Below are positions 39,117 to 48,312 of a stretch of 64,000 nt of DNA, one piece after another. The notes beneath the pieces are model-generated. The model was not told the origin of the DNA. It did not search any database and saw only the letters and a program-made list of their open reading frames with translations. The DNA lies in the NCBI GenBank assembly GCA_016705545.1, contig JADIYA010000007.1, positions 62,001 through 126,000 of the forward strand, read 5' to 3'. Position 1 is the stretch's first letter, and every line of letters begins with the position of its first letter. The translations under genes were made by a program, and so were the position numbers. This DNA comes from Flavobacteriales bacterium. Its GTDB lineage: Bacteria > Bacteroidota > Bacteroidia > Flavobacteriales_F > PHOS-HE28.

Positions 39117-39914
39117 ATGGACCTGCGCAAACTCACCGAACAAGTCACCGCCATCAGCGTCGATGTGGCCTCCTTCATCCGCAGCGAAGCCGGCAAGCTC
39201 ACCGAGACGCGCGTGAGCGCCAAGAGCCTGAACAACCTGGTGACGCACGTTGACCACGTGAGCGAGGACCGGCTGGTGGAGGGCCTGGAGAAATTGCTGC
39301 CCGAAGCGGGCTTCATCGCCGAGGAAGGAAGCGGTGAGCAGGCCGAACGCTTCAATTGGGTGATCGATCCGCTGGATGGCACCACCAATTTCGTGCATGG
39401 CGTGCCTTGCTACTGCATCAGCGTAGCGCTGCTCGATGGCACGGAGCCCCTGCTGGGCGTGGTGCATGAGGTCACCCGCGACGAGCGCTTCACCGCTTGG
39501 CGCGGCGGTGGCGCCTACCTCAATGGGCTGCCCATCCGCGTGAGCGAGCGCGCCACCTTGCAGGATAGCCTGCTCGCAACAGGCTTCCCGTACGACGATT
39601 TCGGCTACGAGCAGGAATACATGGACCTGCTGCGCGAGCTCATGCACCGTACGCGCGGCATTCGCAGGCTGGGAAGCGCAGCCGCTGATCTCGCCTATGT
39701 GGCCTGCGGGCGCTTCGAGGCCTTCTATGAGTATGGCCTCAACAGCTGGGATGTGGCCGCCGGCGTGCTGCTGGTGCGCGAGGCGGGCGGACAGGTCACC
39801 GGTTTCCGGCCGAGCAAGGATCCCGTGTTCGACGAGGAGATTTTGGCCAGCAACAGCGCCATCCACAACGAACTGCTGGAGGTGATCGAGCGCAACTGGC
39901 AGCGGCAGGACTAA
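39117..39914 (+). CDS. suhB: Inositol monophosphatase family protein
   Basis: A 265-residue magnesium-dependent phosphatase. Metal-binding motifs are complete: AEEGSG, WVIDPLDGTTNFVHGVP and LNSWDVAAGVLLVREAGG. The start MDLRKLTEQVTAISVDVA at 39117 matches the family N-terminus and follows lgt closely; the frame is open upstream inside lgt but that part is not used. Substrates in this family include inositol-1-phosphate and related sugar phosphates; the sequence does not distinguish among them. Confidence 0.92.
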   Translation: MDLRKLTEQVTAISVDVASFIRSEAGKLTETRVSAKSLNNLVTHVDHVSEDRLVEGLEKLLPEAGFIAEEGSGEQAERFNWVIDPLDGTTNFVHGVPCYCISVALLDGTEPLLGVVHEVTRDERFTAWRGGGAYLNGLPIRVSERATLQDSLLATGFPYDDFGYEQEYMDLLRELMHRTRGIRRLGSAAADLAYVACGRFEAFYEYGLNSWDVAAGVLLVREAGGQVTGFRPSKDPVFDEEILASNSAIHNELLEVIERNWQRQD

Positions 39915-39953
39915 GCAGCCTGGGATTCAGGCTCCAAGGCGGTTCTTCGCTTT

Positions 39954-39984
39954 TTGGGCATCTCGACTATTAACGCTACGTTGG
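39954..39984 (+). promoter_or_regulatory. Bacteroidota-type promoter: TTTG, 19 bases, TACGTTGG
   Basis: TTTG (39954-39957) and TACGTTGG (39977-39984) are 19 bases apart, the spacing expected for -33/-7 elements. Transcription would begin near 39989, about 22 bases before the ATG at 40011. This rules out the ATG at 39960 as the start of that gene. Confidence 0.6.
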
Positions 39985-40010
39985 ATCCCTCATCCACCAA
40001 AACGCCCACC

Positions 40011-40385
40011 ATGTCCAAAGCAACCAAAGTGTCCATCCAGTCCGCCGATCCGGGCTACCCCAGCGACGCATCGTCGGTCACGAAAACGGTCAGCAGGGCT
40101 TCTGCCACCGACAAGGTTGTCGTGAATGCCTGGTCTACCGGGGTGAATACCAACTCGCGCAAAGCCGTGGTGGCACTGAAGATCAGCACGGGCGAAAAAC
40201 CAACGGCCTCCTTCGATGCCAATGGCGCTGTGACCTTGACCGCGACCAATACCGGGACCACGGCCTACCTGCTCGTGGAACTGGATACCGCCGACCCGAA
40301 CAACTGGACCATCAACCTGAATACGAGCGGGGGGACCTCCGCGATGTTCCGGAAAGGAAGCGGCGGTGGTGCAAGGAAGCGCTAG
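40011..40385 (+). CDS. Small protein of unknown function, beta-rich
   Basis: A 124-residue protein starting MSKATKVSIQSADPGYPSDA. It has no signal peptide or membrane segment. It is rich in Thr, Ser, Ala and Val with alternating hydrophobic residues (AVTLTATNTGTTAYLLVEL), suggesting a compact beta-sandwich, and ends in a Gly/Lys/Arg tail (KGSGGGARKR). A well-spaced promoter lies just upstream, so it is probably transcribed strongly and separately. Its 3' end overlaps the GTG start of the cyclase gene by 20 bases, so the two may be co-expressed. No family is recognised. Confidence 0.7.
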   Translation: MSKATKVSIQSADPGYPSDASSVTKTVSRASATDKVVVNAWSTGVNTNSRKAVVALKISTGEKPTASFDANGAVTLTATNTGTTAYLLVELDTADPNNWTINLNTSGGTSAMFRKGSGGGARKR

Positions 40386-42241
40386 CCTCGCCCGCATTTT
40401 CCGGTCCCCGCTCCTGATAAGGGCGGGGATCGCGCTATTCGGCCTGATCCGATGCGCCAACATCGAGGCACAAACGAACCATGCGGTCGATGAGCGCATG
40501 GCATGGGCTGACAGCGTTTATGGCGCGTACACCAATGGCAGGATCACCGATGGCGCGGTGAGCCTTCCGGTGCTGAATAAGGCGTTGAGCGTTTTCCTTG
40601 CATCCGGAGATACCTGCAAGGCCGCCCGGATCATGTCCTGGCGCTGCCATAGCTACGACAACATCGGCCGCTTGGACTCAGCGGTCATCGCTGGGCAGCA
40701 AGGCCTGCACTGGTTCCGCGCTGGGTGTGATAGCCTCATCCTGATGTCGCTGAACGTGAGCCTCTCCAATGCGCTCCTGAGTCTAGGGGAATACCAACGG
40801 GTGCAGGAGATCTCCGAGTCATCACTGGCTGCATGGAACGATGCTTGGCCGTATTCCGTGGCGCGGGACGGGCTCTACACCAACAGGGCCATTGCCATGG
40901 TCAACCTGGGTGCCATGGATGAAGCCTTGGTCGCATTCAGGGACGTGCTCGCCAACGCGCGCAAGGAAGGCGTGTTCCCGGAACAGAGCTCGACGCATTG
41001 GTGAATCTGTGGGTGGTGTTCGCCGAGATGGGAGGCGATGGGGCCAAACCTTGCGTTCCTGGATAGTTCCGAGTTCTACCACCGCCACGCGCCCATGCTG
41101 AAGGAGCTCGCCGATGACAAGGAAGGGCTGATGGTGCAATACGGCAACATCGCTAATGTGGAATGGCAACTGAAAAGGCACCTGCGCGCGCTGGCCTATC
41201 TGGATTCGTCGGATGCCTTGGCAGCGGACCTCCATCATCTGGATGCGCTCGTGAAGAACGAGAATCTGCGCAGCCGCTGTTTCCTGGGGCTCGGTCGATT
41301 GAACGAGGCCTATGCGAGCCTCCCGCGATTACGTGGGGCTGAAGGACTCCCTCCTCAACACCGAGAAGGTGAAGGCCATCGCCGATGTGCAGGAGAAGTA
41401 CGAGAGCGAGAAGAAAGTGCGCACCATCAAGGAGCTGGAGGTGAAGAACCTGGATGCCGAGCTGAAGCAGGAATCGATGCGACGCACGCGCAACGTGTAT
41501 CTCTTCGCAGGGATAGGAACGGTATTGATCGCGCTGGGGCTGTACTCGCGCCTGCGTTACGTTCGGCGCTCGCGAGCGGCCATCCAGAAAGAGAAGGATA
41601 TCAGCGAGGGCCTGCTGCTCAATATCCTGCCGGAGGAAGTGGCCGCCGAACTGAAGGCCAAGGGTGAGGCGGAGGCCCGGCTCATTGACGAGGTCACCGT
41701 GCTCTTCACCGATTTCAAGGGCTTCACGGCCATGAGCGAGAAACTCAGCCCGAAGGAACTGGTGCGTGATATCCACGAGTGCTTCTCGGCCTTCGATCAC
41801 ATCATGGCCAGGCACGGCATCGAGAAGATCAAGACCATCGGCGATGCGTACATGGCCGCTGGCGGGCTGCCGATCCCGAACGGTACGCACGCCTTCGACG
41901 CGGTGAATGCCGCACTGGAGATCCGCGATTTCATCCAGGCGGGCAAGGCCGTGAAAATCGCCGAGGGCCTCCCCTTCTTCGAGATCCGCGTGGGCGTGCA
42001 CACCGGCCCGGTGGTGGCTGGCATCGTGGGCCTGAAGAAGTTCGCCTACGACATCTGGGGCGATACGGTGAACACCGCCAGCCGCATGGAGAGCAGCGGT
42101 TCACCTGGAGAAGTGAACATCAGCGAGAGCACCTACGCGCTCATCAAGAGCGACCCGCGATTCCGATTCACCGAGCGGGGCAAGGTGAGCGCTAAAGGCA
42201 AGGGCGAGCTCACCATGTACTTCGTGGATCGCTCGGCCTGA
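40366..42241 (+). CDS. TPR-containing membrane adenylate/guanylate cyclase (class III), three frameshifts
   Basis: Starts with GTG; the hydrophobic stretch LLIRAGIALFGLI followed by AQT suggests a signal peptide. An N-terminal region of TPR-like helices is followed by a coiled coil (EKYESEKKVRTIKELEVKNL), one membrane helix (VYLFAGIGTVLIALGLYSRL) and a cytosolic class III cyclase domain. Catalytic features are visible: LFTDFKGFTAMSE (metal Asp), KIKTIGDAYM (purine-binding Lys and Asp, typical of adenylate cyclase), VGVHTGPVVAGIVG and WGDTVNTASRMES (Asn/Arg). Frameshifts lie near 40985, 41040 and 41325; the catalytic half (from about 41330) is intact. It probably makes cAMP in response to an external cue sensed by the TPR part. 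Confidence 0.85.
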
Positions 42242-42349
42242 AAGGTTTCCTGCGATCCACTGAACGAAGGACCTCCTGGCATTTTCCGGTCAGTCGAGGA
42301 ATGAGCAGCCCTCATGTCGGGGACGGGTTGAAGCGATCCCGAAGAGACC

Positions 42350-43621
42350 CTACGGAAGCTTGTACTCCTCCCGAGGCGCTAATATGGAATCCACATGCCG
42401 CTGGAGCTGGTTGTTCTTCGGATCCTCCTTCACCAAGGTGAACCGCGGCTTGCTGCCCAGACGTCCACGATCGAAGAATGTGAAACTGTACACGTTCCCC
42501 AAGTGCTTGAACGTGGTGGGCTGATTCTCGAGCACAGCGATCTGCTCGATGCGATCCGGCGTGTTGATGTCCCAGTAATCCACGATCTGCCTCCGACCAT
42601 CCAACGATGGGCCGAGGAAGCGCAGCACGATGCCATCGGTGGCGTGGATCTCACCCAGGCGCAATTTGGCCTTGATCCGCTGATCACGACCTAGGTCCAC
42701 CGTGCGCTGCCGGGCATCGGGTACCGGCGCAGCATCCGACATCCATCGCGGCTGCATCACGTACGCCTCGCTGCACGCCCAGTCCATCACCGTGTCCGGT
42801 ATGAGCACATAGCCGCGGTCGCCCCAGTGCGGACCCCAGGAGTTGAGCACCCTGAACGTGTGCGGATCCTCATACCCGGTGCAGACCATGATATGCCCCA
42901 CGCGGCCATCCCAATTCATCCCGGGATAAGGCTCGGCCCAAACGAACGGTGCCTTCCCTCCGGTGAGATCCCCCTGATCAAAGTAGGGGCCGACGCTGGC
43001 CAGGAAGACGATGGGCTCGAATAGGCTGAGGTGGTACCGCCATTGGTCGTAGTTCTCAAGGCGAACCCCCAGCGCTACCGGGCTGGACATCCTGTATGAA
43101 TACGCGTCGCTGATCAGCGTGTCCGGCACGTCCTTCAGGCACTCGGTCAACGCGGTGTCGTAGGGGAATTGCTGCCAGAAGCAGCAACCCGTATCGCACA
43201 AGAGCTGGATGGCCTCGGCGAGTTCTACGCCCTCGGCGCAATCGGGGAGCTGCGCCTTGCGGGCGGTCAGGTTGTAGACGAAGGACGGACTGAAGACCTT
43301 GCCTGGGTCGGCCAGGAAGGTGGTGTCGGCGGTGCGGCCCTCTTTGCGGTTCAAGTAATACGTGCTGAGCGCATAGCCCAAGGCCCAGCCGCTGCACGAT
43401 GCCTGCTCACGCTGGTCGCCAGCGGGCGGGAACCAGGGTGAGAGGTCAACGCGCGATGGGAGCTTGAGGCCAGGCGGCATCGCGAAACCCTCCACGGGGA
43501 TCCCGATCACGCCTTCTTCCGTGGGAGGCGCTCCACCTTCGCCGCGCGCTTTCTCTTGCGCCACGCCGTGAACCACGCTGCAGAGCAACAGTACCGACGA
43601 GATGGCTCGTGTCAGGGTCAT
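42350..43621 (-). CDS. Secreted papain-like (C1 family) cysteine peptidase
   Basis: A 423-residue protein with signal peptide MTLTRAISSVLLLCSVVHGVA, which decides the start at 43621 over upstream ATGs. The catalytic core is visible: GDQREQASCSGWALGYALS (oxyanion Gln and nucleophile Cys), VGHIMVCTGYED (His) and VLNSWGPHWGDRGYVLI (Asn). The C-terminal 120 residues form a beta-rich domain of unknown role (LGEIHATDGIVLRFLGPSLD). There is no sorting tail, so it is probably periplasmic or released. Bacteroidota often carry such C1 peptidases of unassigned substrate. It is divergent from none of its neighbours and appears monocistronic. Confidence 0.85.
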   Translation of the reverse strand: MTLTRAISSVLLLCSVVHGVAQEKARGEGGAPPTEEGVIGIPVEGFAMPPGLKLPSRVDLSPWFPPAGDQREQASCSGWALGYALSTYYLNRKEGRTADTTFLADPGKVFSPSFVYNLTARKAQLPDCAEGVELAEAIQLLCDTGCCFWQQFPYDTALTECLKDVPDTLISDAYSYRMSSPVALGVRLENYDQWRYHLSLFEPIVFLASVGPYFDQGDLTGGKAPFVWAEPYPGMNWDGRVGHIMVCTGYEDPHTFRVLNSWGPHWGDRGYVLIPDTVMDWACSEAYVMQPRWMSDAAPVPDARQRTVDLGRDQRIKAKLRLGEIHATDGIVLRFLGPSLDGRRQIVDYWDINTPDRIEQIAVLENQPTTFKHLGNVYSFTFFDRGRLGSKPRFTLVKEDPKNNQLQRHVDSILAPREEYKLP

Positions 43622-43703
43622 GACTTGTCCTGTTGCGAACAGGCTTCGCGTGCCTGCCAAGATAGTCCGCATCATTCCGAACCTACGATTGCTGGTCAAA
43701 CAA

Positions 43704-45925
43704 TCAATCCAGGGTGAACCGCAGCCCGAAGAACCAGCGCCGGCCTTGCAGGGGTGCATAGATGTACGCCGTGTCGAAGGTGTAGCCGTAGGGATTGGCC
43801 ACCGGGTCATTCGCATGGGCATCGAAGGGGTCGTTGGCGCGGATCAGGGGATCCGCGGGCACGAAGTCGAGCAGATTCTTCACGCCACCATAGAATTCGA
43901 CCCCTTCACGCAGCACCTTCTTCACCTGCACGTTGGCGATGATGTGCGTCGGGCTGTACTCCGGCCTGTAATCGTTGGGCAGGATCGGCAGGCGCATGGG
44001 CCCGTACCATTGGCCGGTGAGGTCAACCGTGAAGCGTTTCGGCAGGTTCACACCTGCGGTGAATGTGCCGGACCAATCGGGCGCGAAGTACTGTTTGACC
44101 TGCCTCATCGCCCCCTGGTTATCGGCCGCTTCATTGAAGACATCCATATAGGTCGCGCCCATCATGAACTGAAGGCGCTGGCCTATGCGCGCTTCGGCAG
44201 TGAGCGCCGCACCCTGCGAAACGCCGTGGCCGTCGAGGTTGGCGTAGAGGATGCGATCGGGATCGGCATCGTAATCGGGGACGATGCGGTTGCTGAACCA
44301 ATTGTAGAAGACCTGGCCATCGAGGCTGAGTGAATTTCGCTCCCCGGTCCACTTGCGAACCACGTTGATCGTTCCGTTGAGCGAACGCTCAGGCCGCAGC
44401 TCCTCGGTGATGAGCACTTCCGCGCGCCGGTAAGGGCGGCATGATCCTCCGTGAAGAGGTTCACCACACGGAAGCCGGTGCCGAAGCTGCCACGCACCGC
44501 CCACCGCCCGCTCGGCGCGAACTTGTAGGCAAGGCGTGGCGAATGCACCAGACCATGCACCCGATCGTGGTCCATGCGATAACCGAGCAGCAGGGTCTGC
44601 GCATCGGCGAAGCGCCATTCGTCCTGAACGAAGAGGCCGGGCAAGGGCAAGCGTTGCGCAGCGGCTGTCGCCGGCGTGTTGTCATCGTAGTAGGTGAAGC
44701 GGTAGGCCGCGCCGACCGTCGCCTCGTGCCTTGGTCCGAGGCGCTGCAACCAATACGCCTGTCCGAAGAGGATGCGCTGATCGGCGGTATAGCGCGTGGT
44801 GCCATAATAGCTGTCCTGGAAGTGCCGGTTGAAGCTCAGCTGCGCGAGCACCTTCGGCTTGATGGGCAGCTGGTACTGCCCGATCAGCTCCACGCGGTCG
44901 GTGAGCACGCTCTCGCCATAGATGCTGTCACTGCCTTGGAACGCCGGCGTCCAATTCATCTGCCCGCCCCAGCGATCCTCGCGCACATAGCGCGCAGCCA
45001 GGCTGGCCGCACGGCGTTCCGGCCGCCGGAAGCTCAACTTGTTGAAAAGGCTGAGGCGCTTGCTGAGCGCGAGGTCGGTGAAGCCATCGCTGTTGCGATC
45101 GCGCGGATCATCGTACCAGAAGGCACTCGCACCGAATAGGTCCTGCACTCTGCCATCCACCCTTCCAAGGCGCACCCCTGCATCAAGGTTCACCTCATTC
45201 CAACCGGTGGTGAAGGCATCGGCCGTGAGGCGCGGCGCGAGCGCAGGGTCCTTGGTGATCACATTGATGATGCCGCCCATGGCCTCGCTGCCATAAAGCG
45301 ATGAGCCCGGTCCCTTCATCACCTCCACGCGCTCGATCAGGCCCAGCGGGATGCCGCTCAATCCGTACACCGTGCTCAACCCGCTCACGATGGGCATGCC
45401 GTCGATGAGCACCATGGTGTACGGCCCTTCCATGCCGTTGATGTGGATGTCGCCTGTGGCGCACACGCTGCAATTGACCTGTGGCCGCACGCCATTCACC
45501 ATGCCGATGGCATCGAAGAGCGCAGGCGATGGATTGCGCCGGAAGAGCTTCGGCGTGATCACCTCGATCGGCACCGGGCTCTCGCTTCGGCTCACCTCTT
45601 TCAGCGTGCCCGTGACCACCACTTCCTCAAGTTCCGTGATCGTCGGCTCCAGCCGCAGCACGAGATCGGCCGCATCCGTGCGCGGCACGGCGAGCAGGGG
45701 CGTGTAGCCCACGGCACTGATGGAGATGCGGACGGCACCGCAGGGAACGTCCTTCAGCACGAAGCGGCCCTGTTCATCGGCTGACGTGCCGCCGGGCTTG
45801 CCAACCAGGGCGATGCTCGCGAAGGGAATCGGCCCAGCCGGCCCACGAACGCGGCCGCGCAGCTCGCATTGCGCAGCAGCGAGCAACGGGAGCCAGAGCA
45901 AGGGCGCGAACAACCAGCGAAGCAT
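43704..45925 (-). CDS. TonB-dependent outer-membrane receptor, likely metal uptake, one frameshift
   Basis: Signal peptide MLRWLFAPLLWLPLLAAA, a carboxypeptidase-like N-terminal domain (GRVRGPAGPIPFASIALVGK), then the plug: ITELEEVVVTGTLKEV, HINGMEGPYTMVLIDGMP, VYGLSGIPLGLIERVEVMKG and SLYGSEAMGGIINVITKDP. The barrel ends RRWFFGLRFTLD. The plug carries a CxxC pair (VNCSVCATGD) that could bind metal. One G is missing in the CGG run at 44420-44421; the restored text is LTGAREVLITEELRPE. Restored length is about 740 residues. It is divergent from a DtxR/MntR-type regulator and shares with it a palindrome at 45947-45960, so it is probably metal-repressed. Confidence 0.9.
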
Positions 45926-45929
45926 GCGG

Positions 45930-45937
45930 CGAATGTA
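45930..45937 (-). promoter_or_regulatory. -7 promoter box TACATTCG before the TonB receptor
   Basis: TACATTCG on the minus strand ends four bases before the ATG at 45925. The DtxR-type palindrome (45947-45960) lies just upstream, between the expected -33 and -7 positions. Confidence 0.5.
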
Positions 45938-45946
45938 ATCCGTTGT

Positions 45947-45960
45947 TTAGGTCAACCTAA
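45947..45960. promoter_or_regulatory. Operator-like palindrome TTAGGTCAACCTAA (DtxR/MntR type)
   Basis: A perfect 6+2+6 inverted repeat, TTAGGT-CA-ACCTAA, lies in the 62-base gap between the TonB receptor and the DtxR/MntR-type regulator. The half-site TTAGGT/ACCTAA is like known DtxR and IdeR operators. It lies 9 bases from each -7 box, so a bound repressor would block both promoters. Confidence 0.7.
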
Positions 45961-45969
45961 TATTTTTTC

Positions 45970-45977
45970 TACTTTTG
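45970..45977 (+). promoter_or_regulatory. -7 promoter box TACTTTTG before the regulator gene
   Basis: TACTTTTG fits TAnnTTTG exactly and lies ten bases before the ATG at 45988, nine bases downstream of the palindrome. Confidence 0.6.
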
Positions 45978-45987
45978 CCGCATCATC

Positions 45988-46644
45988 ATGCTCACCCGCA
46001 GCGAAGAGGATCATATCAAGGCCGTGTACGCCCTGCTCCAAGAGGACGACCGCGCCTTCACCAAGGAGATCGCCGACCGCCTGCGCACCAAGGCGAGCAG
46101 CGTTACTGACATGCTGAAGAAGCTCGCGGAGAAGGGCTACCTCAAGCACGAGCCGTACTACGGCGTCAAGCTCACGGCCAAGGGCCAGATCCTCGCCTTG
46201 CAGCTCGTGCGCAAGCACCGGCTGTGGGAGACCTTCCTGGTGGCCCGCCTGGGCTTCGGCTGGGATGAGGTGCATGAAGTGGCGGAGCAGCTCGAGCATG
46301 TGGCCAGTGACAAGCTCACCGACAAGCTCGATGCCTACCTCGGCAATCCGGCCTTCGACCCGCATGGCGACCCGATCCCGGACCGCAACGGACGCATCCG
46401 CACGCGCAGGACCAAGCGCCTCGATGCCTGCAAGGCGGGCGAGCAGGTGCGCATCGCCGCCGTGAGCGAGACCACCGATGGCCTGCTGCGCCTGCTCGAC
46501 ACGAAAGGACTGCGCATCGGCAGCCTGCTCACCGTGCAGGAAGTGCATGCCTTCGACGGCAGCATGGATGTGAAGCCGAAGAGCGGCGCCGCCTTCAGCA
46601 TCAGCAAGGATGTCAGCCACCACCTGCAAGTAGAACCAGCATGA
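45988..46644 (+). CDS. DtxR/MntR-family metal-dependent transcriptional repressor
   Basis: A 218-residue regulator. Residues 1-65 form the winged helix (LTRSEEDHIKAVYALLQE, IADRLRTKASSVTDMLKKLA, YYGVKLTAKGQILA). Residues 70-140 form the metal-binding and dimerisation domain (LVRKHRLWETFLVARLGFGW, VHEVAEQLEHVASDKLTDKL). The last 75 residues form an SH3-like FeoA domain. Metal ligands expected in this family (Glu/His in the EHV and HE segments) are visible; whether iron or manganese is sensed cannot be told. The likely operator lies in its own promoter, so autoregulation is expected. It overlaps the ZIP transporter gene by four bases (ATGA). Confidence 0.93.
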   Translation: MLTRSEEDHIKAVYALLQEDDRAFTKEIADRLRTKASSVTDMLKKLAEKGYLKHEPYYGVKLTAKGQILALQLVRKHRLWETFLVARLGFGWDEVHEVAEQLEHVASDKLTDKLDAYLGNPAFDPHGDPIPDRNGRIRTRRTKRLDACKAGEQVRIAAVSETTDGLLRLLDTKGLRIGSLLTVQEVHAFDGSMDVKPKSGAAFSISKDVSHHLQVEPA

Positions 46645-47462
46645 ACCAGGTCCTGGACTTCTTCGGCCGCATCGATCCCGTGATGGCCGCCTTCCTCGCC
46701 ACCACCTTCACCTGGCTCGTCACCGCGGCTGGCGCGGGCCTGGTCTTCTTCTTCGGCAACGCCTCACGCAAATGGCTCGATGGCATGCTGGGCTTCACCG
46801 GCGGGGTGATGGTGGCCGCGAGCTTCTGGAGCCTGCTGGCGCCGAGCATCGAAATGAGCGAGCGCATGGGCAATATCCCCTGGCTTGCGCCGGCCATCGG
46901 TTTCGCAGCAGGGGCGCTGTTCATCTTCATGCTCGACAAACTGTTGCCTCACCTGCACATCAACTTCGATCCGAGCCGCAGTGAAGGGCCCGCGACCAAT
47001 TGGCACCGTACCACGCTCCTGGTGCTGGCCATCACCTTGCACAACATCCCCGAAGGACTGGCCGTGGGCGTGCTCTTCGGAGGCGTCGCCGCAGGTATGC
47101 CCGAAGCGAGCATCGGCGGCGCGGTGGCGCTGGCCATCGGCATCGGCCTGCAGAACTTCCCCGAAGGCTTCGCGGTGAGCATGCCCCTGCGGCGGCAAGG
47201 CGTGAGCAAGTTGCGCAGCTTCTGGTACGGTCAACTGAGCGCCATCGTCGAACCCGTTTTCGGCGTGCTGGGCGCCGTGGCCGTGATTCACATGCAGTCG
47301 TTCCTGCCGTATGCGCTGGCCTTCGCCGCCGGCGCCATGATCTATGTGGTTGTGGAGGAAGTGATCCCCGAGACGCAGCAGGATAAGTACACCGACATCG
47401 CCACGCTCGGCTTCATCGGCGGCTTCATCGTGATGATGATATTGGATGTGGCGCTGGGCTGA
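46641..47462 (+). CDS. ZIP-family divalent metal transporter
   Basis: A 273-residue inner-membrane protein with about eight membrane segments. The metal-site helices are clear: ITLHNIPEGLAVGVLF (TM4) and IGLQNFPEGFAVSMPL (TM5), plus GQLSAIVEPVFGVLGA and VVEEVIPETQ. This places it in the ZupT/GufA branch. ZIP proteins import zinc, iron or manganese. It is translationally coupled to the DtxR/MntR regulator and so should belong to the same metal regulon as the divergent TonB receptor: outer-membrane entry, inner-membrane entry and control in one locus. Confidence 0.93.
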   Translation: MNQVLDFFGRIDPVMAAFLATTFTWLVTAAGAGLVFFFGNASRKWLDGMLGFTGGVMVAASFWSLLAPSIEMSERMGNIPWLAPAIGFAAGALFIFMLDKLLPHLHINFDPSRSEGPATNWHRTTLLVLAITLHNIPEGLAVGVLFGGVAAGMPEASIGGAVALAIGIGLQNFPEGFAVSMPLRRQGVSKLRSFWYGQLSAIVEPVFGVLGAVAVIHMQSFLPYALAFAAGAMIYVVVEEVIPETQQDKYTDIATLGFIGGFIVMMILDVALG

Positions 47463-47483
47463 TCCGCGTCGATCTTCGACCCG

Positions 47484-48308
47484 ATGATCAGGTTTGCATT
47501 CGCTGCCCTGGTGCTCATCGCGTCAAGGTCAGAAGCTCAGGATCTGAACCTGGTATCGTATAACATCCGGTATGACAATCCTGCGGATGGCGAGGATCGC
47601 TGGGAACTTCGCAAGGCTTCACTGGCCGATGCCGTGCTTCGGGAGAGACCTGCCATCATCGGCCTTCAGGAAGCGCTTGCGCATCAGCTCGCATCCCTCG
47701 ACTCAAGCTGGACCGACTATCGGCGTTTCGGTGTCGGTCGTGATGACGGGCTGGAAAAAGGCGAGTTCGCACCCGTGTACTACGATACCAGGCGATTCAC
47801 GGGAATCAGCGGCCGCACCATCTGGCTCTCTTCAACACCCGATGCGCCCAGCAAGGGCTGGGACGCGGCGTGCGAGCGCATCGCCACCTTGGTCGTGCTG
47901 CGGGAGCACCTCAGCGGAGACAGCCTCATCGTGGTGAATACGCATTGGGACCACGAAGGCGAGCTCGCGAGAAGAGAGAGTGCAGCCTTGTTACTGCGGA
48001 TCCTGGAGCCCAGCCTAACACAAGGCAAGGCCGTACTGCTCCTCGGCGACCTCAATGCGGAGCCGGGTTCCGTTCCGATCCAGACCTTGTCACGCAGCCT
48101 GATGGATGCTTGCCCTGGATCAATGCGGCGCCTCGCCACCTTCAATGGATTCAAGCCGGATGCGGATGCCGTCAACCGGATCGACTATATCTGGCATGAT
48201 CGGAAACGCTGGCGTCGCAAGGCGTATCGAGTTGTTCGACCGAAGGTGAATGGGCGGCAGTCATCGGACCATTTCATGATCGTGGCCACCTTGAGCCTGC
48301 GCGAATGA
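47484..48308 (+). CDS. Secreted endonuclease/exonuclease/phosphatase (EEP) family hydrolase
   Basis: A 274-residue protein with signal peptide MIRFAFAALVLIASRSEA. EEP motifs are present: LVSYNIRYDNP, IIGLQEAL (metal Glu), VVNTHWDHEG, LLLGDLNAEPGS, NRIDYIW and SDHFMIVATL (terminal Asp-His pair). This branch of secreted EEP proteins is annotated as endonuclease or phosphodiesterase; the real substrate is unknown. It follows the ZIP gene by 21 bases but need not be functionally linked. The next gene is convergent, with a four-base gap. Confidence 0.88.
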   Translation: MIRFAFAALVLIASRSEAQDLNLVSYNIRYDNPADGEDRWELRKASLADAVLRERPAIIGLQEALAHQLASLDSSWTDYRRFGVGRDDGLEKGEFAPVYYDTRRFTGISGRTIWLSSTPDAPSKGWDAACERIATLVVLREHLSGDSLIVVNTHWDHEGELARRESAALLLRILEPSLTQGKAVLLLGDLNAEPGSVPIQTLSRSLMDACPGSMRRLATFNGFKPDADAVNRIDYIWHDRKRWRRKAYRVVRPKVNGRQSSDHFMIVATLSLRE

Positions 48309-48312
48309 GGCT

